NCBI RefSeq assembly: GCF_000518245.1
Contig: NZ_KI912404.1
Span: forward strand, 109,897 to 173,896
Length of the DNA: 64,000 bases
From: Brachyspira alvinipulli ATCC 51933
GTDB lineage: Bacteria > Spirochaetota > Brachyspiria > Brachyspirales > Brachyspiraceae
Direction of reading: 5' to 3'
Part shown: positions 43,365-52,793 of the stretch, one piece after another
How positions within the stretch are numbered: the first letter of the stretch is position 1
How the letters are laid out: every line of letters begins with the position of its first letter
Notes under the pieces: generated by a model
Seen by the model: the letters and a program-made list of their open reading frames with translations, nothing else
Database searches by the model: none
Told to the model about the DNA's origin: nothing
Made by a program: the position numbers and the translations under genes

Positions 43365-44351
43365 TTATTTTGATTCATTATCGAAAAAGAAGTCTTCTTC
43401 ATCATCGTCACCAAACATATATTGATCATCTTCATTTATATCAAATTCATAACTATCTTCTTTGTTCTCATTTGATTCTTCAGATTCTTGATTTTCTTCT
43501 TTTATTTCTTTTGCTGCTTTATGTTCATCTTTCTTTATATCATCATCCCAGCTTGAATCTGATGCATTAGAAAATGGATCTTCATCTTCTGTTACTTTAA
43601 CATTTGATGCTACTTTGACTTCTTTTACTGTTTCATGCTTTTTTACTTCTTTTACTTCAGATATTTCGGAAGAGTTTTCTTTATATTCTTCATATTCATT
43701 ATCAAATATATCACTGTCATTGTCGCTAAATGGATCCATATCTTCTTCTATATTTTCTACAACATTAACTTCTTTATTTACTTCTTTTTCTATTACTTTT
43801 ACTTCTTCTTTAATATTATTTATTTCTTCTTTTTTAACTTCAGCTTCTTTTATTTGATTATGAGTTTTTTGTGTATTATTTGATTTTCTTACACTATCTA
43901 TTTTTTCTATAAGAATGCTTAGATTTTCTTTTAACTGTTCATTTTCTTTTGTAAGAGTTTCTATAGCTTTATTGGCATTTTCTAATGCTTTTTTTATATT
44001 ATCATTTTCTTCTATTAATGTTTCAGAATCCTTTTCAATGCTTTCCAAATTAGATTTTAAAGAATCTCTTTCTATTCTAGTTGCTTCCAACTGTTTTATT
44101 AGATTATCTTTTTCTTCTTTTATAGAGTTATAATTATCAGTTACATTTCTTTTATCAGCTTCAAGTATTGTTTTTTCTTCTTTTATAGAAGAGAGATTTT
44201 CTTTTATTTGATTTAATTCATTAATAGCTTGTTCTTTTTCTTTTGTTAATTTGTCTATTATTTGTAATAATTCTTTATTATCTGATGATACTGTTTGGTA
44301 TTCATCTAAAAAATCTTTAATTTTTTCTTCTAAAATAGCAAACTCTTTCAA
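43365..44351 (-). CDS. Long coiled-coil protein with acidic C terminus, upstream of zapA
   Basis: Residues 1-160 form an almost unbroken coiled coil with heptads such as LEEKIKDFLDEYQTV and LTKEKEQAINELNQIKENL (in parts), containing few charged breaks. The second half (about 170-328) is extremely acidic and low in complexity, with repeats DEDPFSNASDSS and EDMDPFSDNDSD, ending in DDDEEDFFFDNESK. No enzymatic motif. Position in one operon with zapA suggests a divisome scaffolding role comparable to ZapB; this is only an inference from context and coiled-coil character. Confidence 0.65.
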   Translation of the reverse strand: MKEFAILEEKIKDFLDEYQTVSSDNKELLQIIDKLTKEKEQAINELNQIKENLSSIKEEKTILEADKRNVTDNYNSIKEEKDNLIKQLEATRIERDSLKSNLESIEKDSETLIEENDNIKKALENANKAIETLTKENEQLKENLSILIEKIDSVRKSNNTQKTHNQIKEAEVKKEEINNIKEEVKVIEKEVNKEVNVVENIEEDMDPFSDNDSDIFDNEYEEYKENSSEISEVKEVKKHETVKEVKVASNVKVTEDEDPFSNASDSSWDDDIKKDEHKAAKEIKEENQESEESNENKEDSYEFDINEDDQYMFGDDDEEDFFFDNESK

Positions 44352-44380
44352 TTTTATACTCCAAAAAAATGCTATTTAAA

Positions 44381-44409
44381 ATTATATCACATATAAAATC
44401 AATTGTCAA
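44381..44409 (-). promoter_or_regulatory. Promoter of the coiled-coil/zapA operon
   Basis: Minus strand TTGACA, 17 bases, TATAAT: a full consensus promoter, 30 bases before the coiled-coil gene start. Confidence 0.85.
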
Positions 44410-44471
44410 TTTTTTATTTATATGATAGAATTGTAATATTAATAATAAAACAATGATAAATATTAAATGAT

Positions 44472-45611
44472 ATGAAGAAGATTTTTATAATATTATTTTT
44501 TATATGTTTTTGTATAAACATATATGCCCAATCTCCATACACGGAAAAAGAACAGAAAATGTTAAAGAACATAGTAACCATTTGGCCTTATATAGGTTTA
44601 GAACCTGTAAGACCTACAGAAAGTTATATGCCTTTTGATTATATACATGAGAGCCATAAAAGAGAAAGCGTAGTAAAAACAGCATATTCATCAAGACTTT
44701 TATATGAACTTTCTACTATAGAATTGCACATGAATACTTTAATAGGGGTAAATTTAAAAAGCGGTCATTTCAGCATGCCTAATATGTATTTATCTCTTGG
44801 TAAAAGTTTTCATTTTGATTGGATGTTTTCAGCTACTCCATTTGTAACTATGACTTCTAAATTTGATGTATTTAGTAAAGATCATGCTACAGGAAGTATT
44901 GGATTATATGATGCAGGTATAGAAACTGTAACATTAACTAGAATACTATTATCATTTAGGATGAAGGCTGTTAATGATATAAATGGAAACACATTTATGC
45001 TTCTTCCTTCTGTTGTAGACAGTGAGTCAGCTGCATTTGCTCCGCATTGGTATTTGCCTAGGGTAAAGAATGAGATGGGTTTTAGGGCAGGATTTATAGG
45101 GTACTATTATGAGATATCATATTCTCAAGGGTATTCAGAAGATTCAAATCCTTTAGCTGTTTTATTAAAGATAAACGGTGATTATTTTAGAGCACAGTTT
45201 TTATATCAATACAATAAAAACAATTCTCTTTCTCCTGAAAAATACGAAAACTTCTACTATAATGATTATACTCATCATTTAGTTCAATTATCAGCTATGG
45301 GTAGACTTCCTTTGCTTGACAGACAATTATGGGTTAATATGCTTGGTGAATATACTTGGAGAGACAATGATGCTCATTATTTAAGATTTGAGCTTGGTGT
45401 TGAATGGAAGATGCTTAATCTTGCTATTAGACCTCTATTTTATATACCTGTTGATTATGATGATGACAGACATTACGGCAGACAATTTGACAAGAGCAGG
45501 GATTTATTCTGTTTGGAATACAGTGCTTATGTTAAATTTGATCCTGTATATTTTGGTTTTCAAGGTTCTACTGACGGAAGATATTATATTGCCATGAAAG
45601 CTGTATTTTAA
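44472..45611 (+). CDS. Putative outer-membrane beta-barrel protein
   Basis: Residues 1-19 form a signal peptide ending INIYA before QSPYTEKEQK. The mature 360 residues show alternating strands rich in Tyr, Phe, Trp and Gly (GYYYEISYSQGYS, ALRFELGVEWKML-like pieces, YAYVKFDPVYFGFQGS) and end in a phenylalanine (MKAVF), a typical C-terminal barrel signal. I do not recognise a family. Function unknown, possibly a porin. A noncoding repeat region follows for 750 bases. Confidence 0.6.
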   Translation: MKKIFIILFFICFCINIYAQSPYTEKEQKMLKNIVTIWPYIGLEPVRPTESYMPFDYIHESHKRESVVKTAYSSRLLYELSTIELHMNTLIGVNLKSGHFSMPNMYLSLGKSFHFDWMFSATPFVTMTSKFDVFSKDHATGSIGLYDAGIETVTLTRILLSFRMKAVNDINGNTFMLLPSVVDSESAAFAPHWYLPRVKNEMGFRAGFIGYYYEISYSQGYSEDSNPLAVLLKINGDYFRAQFLYQYNKNNSLSPEKYENFYYNDYTHHLVQLSAMGRLPLLDRQLWVNMLGEYTWRDNDAHYLRFELGVEWKMLNLAIRPLFYIPVDYDDDRHYGRQFDKSRDLFCLEYSAYVKFDPVYFGFQGSTDGRYYIAMKAVF

Positions 45612-45620
45612 TTTTATTAT

Positions 45621-46277
45621 AATCGCACGGTTAATAAAATTTCTAATATATATAAATTATTATTATAGTTTTATTTCATTAGAAAATAATTTTAATCGTG
45701 CGTTAAATAGATTTTAAATCTAATAATCACTAGGGCGGGTGTGCTTTTCTTTTACGATAGAAAAAATTATATAGACAGAAATTTATAATTAAAGTTAAAA
45801 ATTTTAAAGGGCGGGGTATGTAAATAAAATTCAAAACTTAATTACATCTACCTGCTATATTGATTTATAATTTTAAGTGTAACTGTATCAAAGTATTAAC
45901 CGTACACATAGTGAAATAACTGTAAATACTATTTAATTAGTATTTGATATTTTATTATACATACAATAGATTAAAAGTTAAAAATATGTCTTTTTTGCAA
46001 CTTTGACGAAATCGGCACAAAAAAGTTGATAATTAAATTAAAAGATATTATAAAAAATAATTAAAATTACATTTGCCCGCCCTCTAGGTTTATAATTTTA
46101 TTTTGTTATTTTTGTTTTGTATTTACTTACTGTTTGATTAGAAATTATAGCACCCGCCAAAGTGTTTTAAAAATTTATAGTGTATTAAACCGCACGCTAA
46201 ACAAAACTAAAAATATAAAACTGATTATTAATGCATTTTTATTATATTTAAATTTAGTTAACCGTGCGTTAAATAAA
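45621..46277. repeat. Noncoding region with inverted copies of two short GC-rich motifs
   Basis: No gene is seen in 45612-46365. One motif, AACCGTGCG(T)TAAA, occurs near both ends (reverse copy 45621-45640, forward copies 45693-45710 and 46258-46277) with partial copies at 45894 and 46185. A second motif, GGGCGGGTGTGC/GGGCGGGG, occurs in plus orientation at 45732 and 45808 and in inverted orientation at 46074 (GCCCGCCC) and 46150 (GCACCCGCC). The symmetric layout looks like a degraded inverted-repeat element about 650 bp long. Internally CAACTTT...AAAGTTG (45998-46028) can form a small hairpin. Confidence 0.6.
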
Positions 46278-46365
46278 TCAATTTAAATAAAAAATATTTG
46301 ATGTATTGACATAAAAATTAAGTAATATATCATTCAAATAAAATATTAGTAATGGGGAATAATAA

Positions 46366-47010
46366 TTGAGAAATTTAAATCTTGATGATGAAATATTGCA
46401 TGAATATTTGCTTGATGATTTTAATACAGAAGATAGTTCTATAATAAGAAATGAATTGCAAAAAAGATTATCTGAATATGATGTGAGAGAATTAGAAATA
46501 GGATGCGGCAATGGTAAGTTTATAGTTGAGCTTGCTATGAATAATAAAGATAAATATTTTTTAGGAATTGAGTATTCATATAAGGCAGCAAAAAAAGCTG
46601 TATCAAAAGCATATAAAAGAAATATAAAAAATCTTACTATTATATTTGGAGAAGCCAATAAAGTAATAGATGAATATTTAAAGGATAAGTATTTTTTTGA
46701 TAAGATATATTTAAACTTTCCAGATCCATGGCCTAAGAAAAAACATTCCCATAGGAGAATTTTTACAAAGGACTTTTTAAATAAAATGTATCCTTTACTT
46801 AAAGATGATGGTATATTCTATTCTGTTACAGATGATGATAATTATGCTCTAGAAATAATGAATCCAATATATAAAGAGGCTAGTAATTTTAATAATATTT
46901 TAGATAATGACTATGTTCATAAATTGGATGGATATGGGGTTGCTTTGTATGAAGAGAAAATGAGAGCTATTGGGCATAATATATATTTCTTTGCCCATTG
47001 TAAGAAATAA
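46366..47010 (+). CDS. trmB: tRNA (guanine-N7-)-methyltransferase
   Basis: TrmB methylates G46 in tRNA variable loops. SAM-binding ELEIGCGNGKFIVELA, GIEYSYKAAKKA and the signature NFPDPWPKKKHSHRR are obvious. The start is TTG 46366, since GGGG lies eight bases upstream and there is no ATG before residue 60. 214 residues is typical. Confidence 0.95.
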   Translation: MRNLNLDDEILHEYLLDDFNTEDSSIIRNELQKRLSEYDVRELEIGCGNGKFIVELAMNNKDKYFLGIEYSYKAAKKAVSKAYKRNIKNLTIIFGEANKVIDEYLKDKYFFDKIYLNFPDPWPKKKHSHRRIFTKDFLNKMYPLLKDDGIFYSVTDDDNYALEIMNPIYKEASNFNNILDNDYVHKLDGYGVALYEEKMRAIGHNIYFFAHCKK

Positions 47011-47056
47011 TAAAAAATATTATAGAGTATAAAAATATTTTTTAGGTTTAATTTTG

Positions 47057-48046
47057 ATGAATATGTTTATTAAAGTAATATTTTGTTTGTTTTCATTCAT
47101 ATTATTTGCATCATGTAATAATGAAGAATCGTATAATAATAAAGTTATAGTAAGCATAATAAAAGAAAGCAATACAAGAAATTTTAATTCTATAGAAAAA
47201 GGCTTGCTTGATCAGATAAATTTAGATAAATTAGATGTTCATATAAACTTTTATACATCGGATGGTAGCGATACATCTGCTATAGAGATTGCTAATAAGG
47301 TAAGGGATGATAATTCAACTATAGCCATAGTAATAGGGGAAAATGCCACTTTAGTATCTATGAATGTTATAGTTCCGCAGTCAATTATATTTGCAGGATG
47401 TTTTGACTATATATCATTAGAATCTATAAAGAGGAGTAAGATTCAAAATAATAATATAACAGGTGTTTATGGTGTTTTGGATATTACTAAATATTTGAAT
47501 ATAATATCTACAGAAGGACTTAGAAACCTTGGATATTTATATTCAAGACATTCTAGGATTTCTGCCCATGTATCTGAAGAACTTATGGATTATTGCTCTG
47601 AAAACAATATTAATTATTATCCGTTAATAATTGAAGAAGATTATGATATTAATGATATAGAAAGAATAATCGCTTCAAAAAATATAGATTATTTATATTT
47701 AGCTAGAGAAAAATATATAAGTGATAATATATATAATTTAGATATTATATGTGATAAATATTCAATTCCAATTATAAATACAGATTTAGAATATGCATTT
47801 AATGTAGATATATTATTTTCTTTAGATTTTAATTATTATTATTTAGGCAGACAATTAGCTTTACTTTTGACTGAAGTTATTGATAATTCTGGAAGTACAG
47901 ATGGCATTGATTTTGTGAAAGCAGAAGATTCTCATGTATTACTTCTTAATAAAGATGTTGCTAGGTCTCGTAATGTAAATTTTACAGAGGATTTGTTAAA
48001 AAACAGTTCTATTATAATAAGTAATGGTAATATTATGAGAAGATAA
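47057..48046 (+). CDS. ABC-type substrate-binding lipoprotein (TrpX-like, PF04392-type)
   Basis: Signal peptide with lipobox LFASC at about residue 19 (counting from ATG 47057; a TTG one codon earlier is equally open). The mature region has the periplasmic-binding-protein fold of the family typified by TrpX: KVIVSIIKESNTRNFNSIEKGLLDQIN, DNSTIAIVIGENAT, GCFDYISLESIKRSKIQN and a later FSLDFNYYYLGRQLALL. No permease or ATPase gene is next to it. Ligand unknown. Confidence 0.72.
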   Translation: MNMFIKVIFCLFSFILFASCNNEESYNNKVIVSIIKESNTRNFNSIEKGLLDQINLDKLDVHINFYTSDGSDTSAIEIANKVRDDNSTIAIVIGENATLVSMNVIVPQSIIFAGCFDYISLESIKRSKIQNNNITGVYGVLDITKYLNIISTEGLRNLGYLYSRHSRISAHVSEELMDYCSENNINYYPLIIEEDYDINDIERIIASKNIDYLYLAREKYISDNIYNLDIICDKYSIPIINTDLEYAFNVDILFSLDFNYYYLGRQLALLLTEVIDNSGSTDGIDFVKAEDSHVLLLNKDVARSRNVNFTEDLLKNSSIIISNGNIMRR

Positions 48047-48068
48047 AATTGTATTATGTTAATTTTAC

Positions 48069-48097
48069 TTGACAAAATTGATGCTTTATAGTATTAT
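48069..48097 (+). promoter_or_regulatory. Promoter of the rpmF-plsX-fabH-like operon
   Basis: TTGACA, 17 bases, TATTAT, 84 bases before the rpmF start. Confidence 0.75.
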
Positions 48098-48180
48098 ATT
48101 TAAACTTTATATTGTATAATAGCGACAATTATATTAATTTTTATTAATTGTCTTTAATAAATTTTTAAGGAGAAAATAAA

Positions 48181-48375
48181 ATGGCAGTACCAAAGCATAG
48201 AAAGTCGAAAGCTAAAAAAAGATCAAGACAAGCAGCTAATGATAAAAGATTTTTAGGTTCTTTATCAATATGCCCTCAATGCGGAGCAGAAAGAATGCCT
48301 CATAGAATATGTCCTGAATGCGGATTCTATAAAGATAGAGTAGTAAAGGCACCAAAAACTCAAAATGCAGGATAA
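48181..48375 (+). CDS. rpmF: 50S ribosomal protein L32
   Basis: The N terminus MAVPKHRKSKAKKRSRQA is diagnostic. CPQCG and CPECG give the four zinc-binding cysteines (CxxC-type L32). AAGGAG stands eight bases upstream. rpmF-plsX-fabH is a widespread lipid operon order. Confidence 0.98.
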   Translation: MAVPKHRKSKAKKRSRQAANDKRFLGSLSICPQCGAERMPHRICPECGFYKDRVVKAPKTQNAG

Positions 48376-48387
48376 TTAGGAAATATT

Positions 48388-49407
48388 ATGAATTTAGCCA
48401 TAGATGTAGCCAGTGGAGAAAAATCAATTGAAGAACTAGTATTAGGCGCTATTAATGCTTTGCCGGAAAATAATGATATTAATTTGATACTAGTTGGAAA
48501 TGAAAGATATATAGTAAAGGCATTATCAGAAGCTAAATATGATCATCATCGTGTTGATATTAAACATACAGATGAGATTATAGATATGAATGAAAGCCCT
48601 GCTAATGGAATAAAGCATAAGAAAAATGCTTCAGTTTTGTTAGCGGCACGTTTAGTTTCTGATAAATTAGCCCATGGTTTTTTCTCTCCCGGAAATACTG
48701 GCGCTACTTTGGCAGCTGCATTGACAGAAATTGGACGTTTAAAAGGGGTTATGCGTCCTCCTCTTGTATCAACTTTGCCTAAATTAGGCGGTGAATTCTG
48801 TATGCTTGATATGGGAGCAAATGTTGATTGTACACCTGATTATATAGTACAGTTTGCTGTTATGGGACGTGTATTTGCTAAGCGATATTTACGTATAAAT
48901 AATCCTAGAGTAGGTTTACTTAATATAGGTGAAGAAGATTCTAAAGGAAATGCTGCTAGTAAAAAAAATTTTGAACGTTTGCAAAAAATGAAAAAAATCA
49001 ATTTTATAGGTAATATAGAGCCTAATGATATGCTTAAGTCGGATGCAGTGGATGTTGTTATAGCAGATGGATTTGATGGAAATATAGTTTTAAAAACTAT
49101 AGAAGGCACAGCATCTTTGGTTGTAAATGTATTAAAAAATGAAATAAAGAAAAATCCTGTTAGTGTTATGGGCGGACTTATGATGAAGCCTGTATTTAAT
49201 AATTTAAAAACTAAATTAAGTTCTGATTCTTATGGTTCTGCTATACTATTAGGTTTGAATGGCGGAGCATTTGTAGGTCACGGAAAAACTAGCGGTATAG
49301 GCGTAAAAAATGCTGTACTTAATATGTATAGATTTTTAGATGCTAAAATTAATGAAAAAATATCTAAAGAACTTTATGATTCAGGAGTGAAAAGAAGAAT
49401 ATTTTAA
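48388..49407 (+). CDS. plsX: Phosphate acyltransferase PlsX
   Basis: PlsX makes acyl-phosphate from acyl-ACP for phospholipid synthesis. Family motifs: MNLAIDVASGEKSIEELVLGA, FFSPGNTGATLAAAL, MRPPLVSTLP, DMGANVDCTP, LLNIGEEDSKGN and IADGFDGNIVLKTIEG (in parts). The usual AVDAMGGD start reads AIDVASGE, a variant. It begins 12 bases after rpmF. Confidence 0.93.
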   Translation: MNLAIDVASGEKSIEELVLGAINALPENNDINLILVGNERYIVKALSEAKYDHHRVDIKHTDEIIDMNESPANGIKHKKNASVLLAARLVSDKLAHGFFSPGNTGATLAAALTEIGRLKGVMRPPLVSTLPKLGGEFCMLDMGANVDCTPDYIVQFAVMGRVFAKRYLRINNPRVGLLNIGEEDSKGNAASKKNFERLQKMKKINFIGNIEPNDMLKSDAVDVVIADGFDGNIVLKTIEGTASLVVNVLKNEIKKNPVSVMGGLMMKPVFNNLKTKLSSDSYGSAILLGLNGGAFVGHGKTSGIGVKNAVLNMYRFLDAKINEKISKELYDSGVKRRIF

Positions 49408-49459
49408 TATATAGATATAATAATTTATATCTAATTTTTTTAATTAAAGGAATTTTATA

Positions 49460-50314
49460 ATGGTATACATAAAATCTTGTAAAGGCACTTATAAAAATCA
49501 AAAGACTAATATGGCAGCATCAGATTTAGCTTTGATTTCAATAAATGAGGTAATAAACGGATTTGATACTGATAAAATAGATGCTATTATATGTGCTACA
49601 GTTACTAAAGATTATGTTTATCCTTCAACAGCATGCATACTAGCTGGAAAAATTAAAGCTAGTAATGCTTTTTGTTTTGATATAGAAAGCGATTTTACTG
49701 GTTTTTTATCGGCATTGAGATTAGCTTATGCCTTTATAAAAAGCAGCAGATATAAAAATATTTTAGTTGTTGCTACAGAGTCATTTTATATATGTGATGA
49801 TGAAAATAGATTTGATGATGCTAGCGTGGCAGCACTTATTACTAATGAAAAAACAGACATTCAAATAGATTTTATTGATTCTGTAACAGATGGAAATGCC
49901 CTAGAAAATTGCTATATACCTATGGGCGGAACAGCTAAGCCTTATACAAAAGAAGGTGTCTTAAATAAAGAACATTTTATATCTATAAAAAACAATACAG
50001 TTTTTGAAGATGAAGCTAAAAAAGCAGCATTATATGTTAAAGATGTTCTTTCAACAAATGGTATAGAACCAAATATATATATACCATCTTATTCTACTCA
50101 AAATGCTTACAATGTTTTTGTTGATGCTTTGGCTGTGAATAAGGATATGGTTTATTCTAAAATGGAAAATGCTCATTCATCTTTAAGTGCTTCATCTGGA
50201 GTAGCATTATCTATGGCTTTAGAAGATGGTGCTATAAAGAAAAATAGTAAAGTTGCTTTATGCAGTTATGGAAGCGGTTATACTAGATCTGTAGCTGTTA
50301 TTTCTATAAATTAA
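49460..50314 (+). CDS. FabH-like thiolase-fold protein without catalytic residues
   Basis: Overall a 3-oxoacyl-ACP synthase III fold: DAIICATVTKDYVYPSTACILAGKIKA, NILVVATESFY and a late SSGVALSMALEDG and LCSYGSGYT. It is in the normal place of fabH after plsX. But the catalytic Cys is replaced (family: D-x-x-A-A-C-x-G-F; here DIESDFTGF, Phe at residue 79), the active His of V-P-H-Q-A-N is replaced (IPSYSTQN) and the Asn of G-N-T-S-A-A-S is also changed (AHSSLSAS). The first 35-40 residues are also missing and total length is 284 against about 320. Either a scaffold or a relic; a true FabH should be elsewhere. Confidence 0.8.
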   Translation: MVYIKSCKGTYKNQKTNMAASDLALISINEVINGFDTDKIDAIICATVTKDYVYPSTACILAGKIKASNAFCFDIESDFTGFLSALRLAYAFIKSSRYKNILVVATESFYICDDENRFDDASVAALITNEKTDIQIDFIDSVTDGNALENCYIPMGGTAKPYTKEGVLNKEHFISIKNNTVFEDEAKKAALYVKDVLSTNGIEPNIYIPSYSTQNAYNVFVDALAVNKDMVYSKMENAHSSLSASSGVALSMALEDGAIKKNSKVALCSYGSGYTRSVAVISIN

Positions 50315-50367
50315 TTTATAATAGTGTAGTAATTTACATTAATTTTATTAAATGAAGGATTAATAAC

Positions 50368-51675
50368 ATGAAATTAGGTAAATTTCGTTTTGGTGGAGTT
50401 CATCCGCATGATAGTAAAGATACTGCTAATATTGTTTCATCAAATCTTTCACAATCATCTAAAACAGTATTAATATCTATGGCACAGCATATAGGTGCAC
50501 CTGCTAAAATGCTAAAAAATAAAGGTGATAAGATAGAAAGAGGTGAACTTATTGGAGAAGCTAGCGGATATGTATCTGGTAATGTTTATTCATCTGTGAC
50601 TGGTACAGTAGCTTCAGCAGAGATAGCTGCTCCTCCTCTTGGAAGGGGGGCTAATGCTTTACTTATTAATGTTGATGCTAATGCTGTTAATTTGGCTTAT
50701 TCTGAAGATACTAATTATATGTCTTTATCATCCGAAGAAATGTCCAAAAAAATTCAAAAAGCCGGTATAGTTGGTATGGGAGGTGCTACTTTCCCAGCAC
50801 ATGTTAAAGTTGATGGTGCTGCTAAGGGCGGATGCGATACTTTAATTATTAATGGTGTTGAATGCGAACCATATATCACAAGTGACTATAGACTTATGGT
50901 TGAATATACGCAGGAATTGTTTAAAGGTATTGAAATTTTAAGAAAGATTATACCTTCTGTTAAAAGAACTGTAATCGGAATAGAAGCAAATAAGCCTTTA
51001 GCTATAGAAGAGATGACTAAAATTGGAAAAACCTGCAATGTAGAGGTTATGGCTTTAAGATTAAGATATCCTCAAGGTGCTGAAAAAATGCTTATAGATG
51101 CAGCAACAGGAAGAACTGTTCCTGTTAGTAAATTACCTATGGATGTTGGAGTTTTAGTAGTTAATATAGCTACACTTTATGCTATATATGAGGCGGTTGC
51201 TAAGGATAAACCTCTTATAGAAAGACTTGTTACAGTTTCAGGAGATGCTATAAAAGAACATAAAAATTTATGGCTTCCTTTAGGTACTCCTATTTCTCAT
51301 GTTGTTGAGGAATGTGGAGGAATTACAGAAGAAAATGTACTTGTACTTGCAGGCGGTCCTATGATGGGTGCAAGTGTTCCTAGCTTAGATCAATGTGTTA
51401 ATAAGGGGACCAACTCTTTGCTTTTCTTAAATAAGGATAAAATGCCTAAAGAAGTAGAATATCCATGTATTAAATGCGGAAGATGTGCCCATGCTTGTCC
51501 GCTTAAATTATCTCCTACTGAGATAGCTCATACTGCTAAAGCCAAAGTTAAAGATAAATTGAATGATTTAGATATAGCAACTTGTTTTGAATGCGGATGC
51601 TGTTCTTATATATGTCCTTCAAAAATACCTTTAACTCAGTGGATTAGATTTGGTAAAGATTTATTAAGAAGATGA
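50368..51675 (+). CDS. rnfC: Ion-translocating electron transport complex subunit RnfC
   Basis: RnfC is the soluble NADH/ferredoxin-handling subunit. The glycine-rich nucleotide region AGIVGMGGATFPAHVK and NGVECEPYITSDYR, a quinone/FMN-like middle part, and two 4Fe-4S motifs CIKCGRCAHACP and CFECGCCSYICP are visible. The short 435-residue form lacks the long Ala/Lys tail found in some bacteria. AAGGA lies upstream. It heads rnfCDG. Confidence 0.94.
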   Translation: MKLGKFRFGGVHPHDSKDTANIVSSNLSQSSKTVLISMAQHIGAPAKMLKNKGDKIERGELIGEASGYVSGNVYSSVTGTVASAEIAAPPLGRGANALLINVDANAVNLAYSEDTNYMSLSSEEMSKKIQKAGIVGMGGATFPAHVKVDGAAKGGCDTLIINGVECEPYITSDYRLMVEYTQELFKGIEILRKIIPSVKRTVIGIEANKPLAIEEMTKIGKTCNVEVMALRLRYPQGAEKMLIDAATGRTVPVSKLPMDVGVLVVNIATLYAIYEAVAKDKPLIERLVTVSGDAIKEHKNLWLPLGTPISHVVEECGGITEENVLVLAGGPMMGASVPSLDQCVNKGTNSLLFLNKDKMPKEVEYPCIKCGRCAHACPLKLSPTEIAHTAKAKVKDKLNDLDIATCFECGCCSYICPSKIPLTQWIRFGKDLLRR

Positions 51676-51690
51676 TTTAAGGAGATAATG

Positions 51691-52791
51691 ATGAAATTTT
51701 ATACAGAATCTTCTCCGCATATAAAAGATGGAGATACTACTAATAAGATAATGTTAAGAGTTATTATAGCTCTTTTACCTGCTGTTATATATAGTATTGT
51801 GTTATTCGGAGCTAAAGTTATAGTTTTATATTTAGCATCTATTATTACATGTATACTTTCAACTGTAATAGTAAAAAAGATAAGAAAAAAACCTTTACTT
51901 CCTGATTATGCAGTAATTATTACAGCTATACTTTTAGTTATGACTCTTCCTCCTTCATCTACAGTAACTATGGTAGTTATAGGAAGTGTTGTTGCTATAG
52001 TATTTGCTAAAGAAGTTTTTGGAGGTTTAGGTTCTAATATATTTAACCCTGCTTTGGTTGGAAGAGCATTTTTACAGGTTGCTTTTCCTGCTCAAATGAC
52101 TATCTATGCAGCTCCTACAAGAGTTCCTTTTTTTGATTTATTTTCAGAAGGTTTGCATAATTTAGTAAATACAGTTACGGGCGGTACACAAACTATAGAT
52201 ATGATGAATGCCTTAACTCAAGCTACTCCATTAACATTTATGAAATTTACTTATAATGCTAATATAAGTACTTCATTAGCTGAGCAAATAGGATTTGAAT
52301 CTCATTACTATTTACAAATGTTATTAGGAAGTACTGCCGGAGCTATAGGAGAAACTTCTTTCTTGCTTCTTTTAATAGGCGGAATATTCCTGCTTGTTAC
52401 TAAGACTATAGATTGGAGAATTCCTTTAGGAATGTTTATATCATTAGTAGTTGTTAGTTTAATTCTTTGTTTGGGTATGCCTGGCAGATTCCCATCTCCT
52501 ATATATCATGTACTAGCAGGCGGTTTTGCTTTAGGTGCTTTTTTTATGGCTACAGATATGGTTACATGTCCTTCAAGCCATTTAGGTGCTTGGATATATG
52601 CTCTTTTAATAGGTGCTGTGCTTGCGATATTAAGAGCTTTCGGATCATCTCCTGAATATATGATGTATTCTATACTTATAGGAAATATGTTTATGCCTTT
52701 AATTTCTATACTTACTCGTCCTATGCCTGTAGGTAAAAAAGAGTTAATTGCTATAAATAAAGCTAATCTCCAAAAAGAAGGAGGAAAATAA
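51691..52791 (+). CDS. rnfD: Ion-translocating electron transport complex subunit RnfD
   Basis: Eight or nine membrane segments in about 366 residues. The FMN attachment site is seen as TQATPL with Thr at about residue 179-180, matching the S/T-G-A-T-P-L motif known from RnfD/NqrB. LPPSSTVTMVVIGS and GGLGSNIFNPALVGRAFL are conserved family stretches. ATG 51691 is preferred over ATG 51688 because GGAG is then six bases upstream rather than three. RnfC and RnfD are 15 bases apart. Confidence 0.93.
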   Translation: MKFYTESSPHIKDGDTTNKIMLRVIIALLPAVIYSIVLFGAKVIVLYLASIITCILSTVIVKKIRKKPLLPDYAVIITAILLVMTLPPSSTVTMVVIGSVVAIVFAKEVFGGLGSNIFNPALVGRAFLQVAFPAQMTIYAAPTRVPFFDLFSEGLHNLVNTVTGGTQTIDMMNALTQATPLTFMKFTYNANISTSLAEQIGFESHYYLQMLLGSTAGAIGETSFLLLLIGGIFLLVTKTIDWRIPLGMFISLVVVSLILCLGMPGRFPSPIYHVLAGGFALGAFFMATDMVTCPSSHLGAWIYALLIGAVLAILRAFGSSPEYMMYSILIGNMFMPLISILTRPMPVGKKELIAINKANLQKEGGK

Positions 52792-52793
52792 TA

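Noticed and set aside
43370-43883. Several plus-strand ORFs across the acidic coiled-coil gene
   Set aside because: Mirror frames of the acidic repetitive protein on the minus strand; composition is His/Leu/Tyr or Ser/Phe only.
45612-46365. CRISPR array
   Set aside because: Repeated motifs are short, irregularly spaced and in both orientations; there is no constant repeat-spacer unit and no cas gene.
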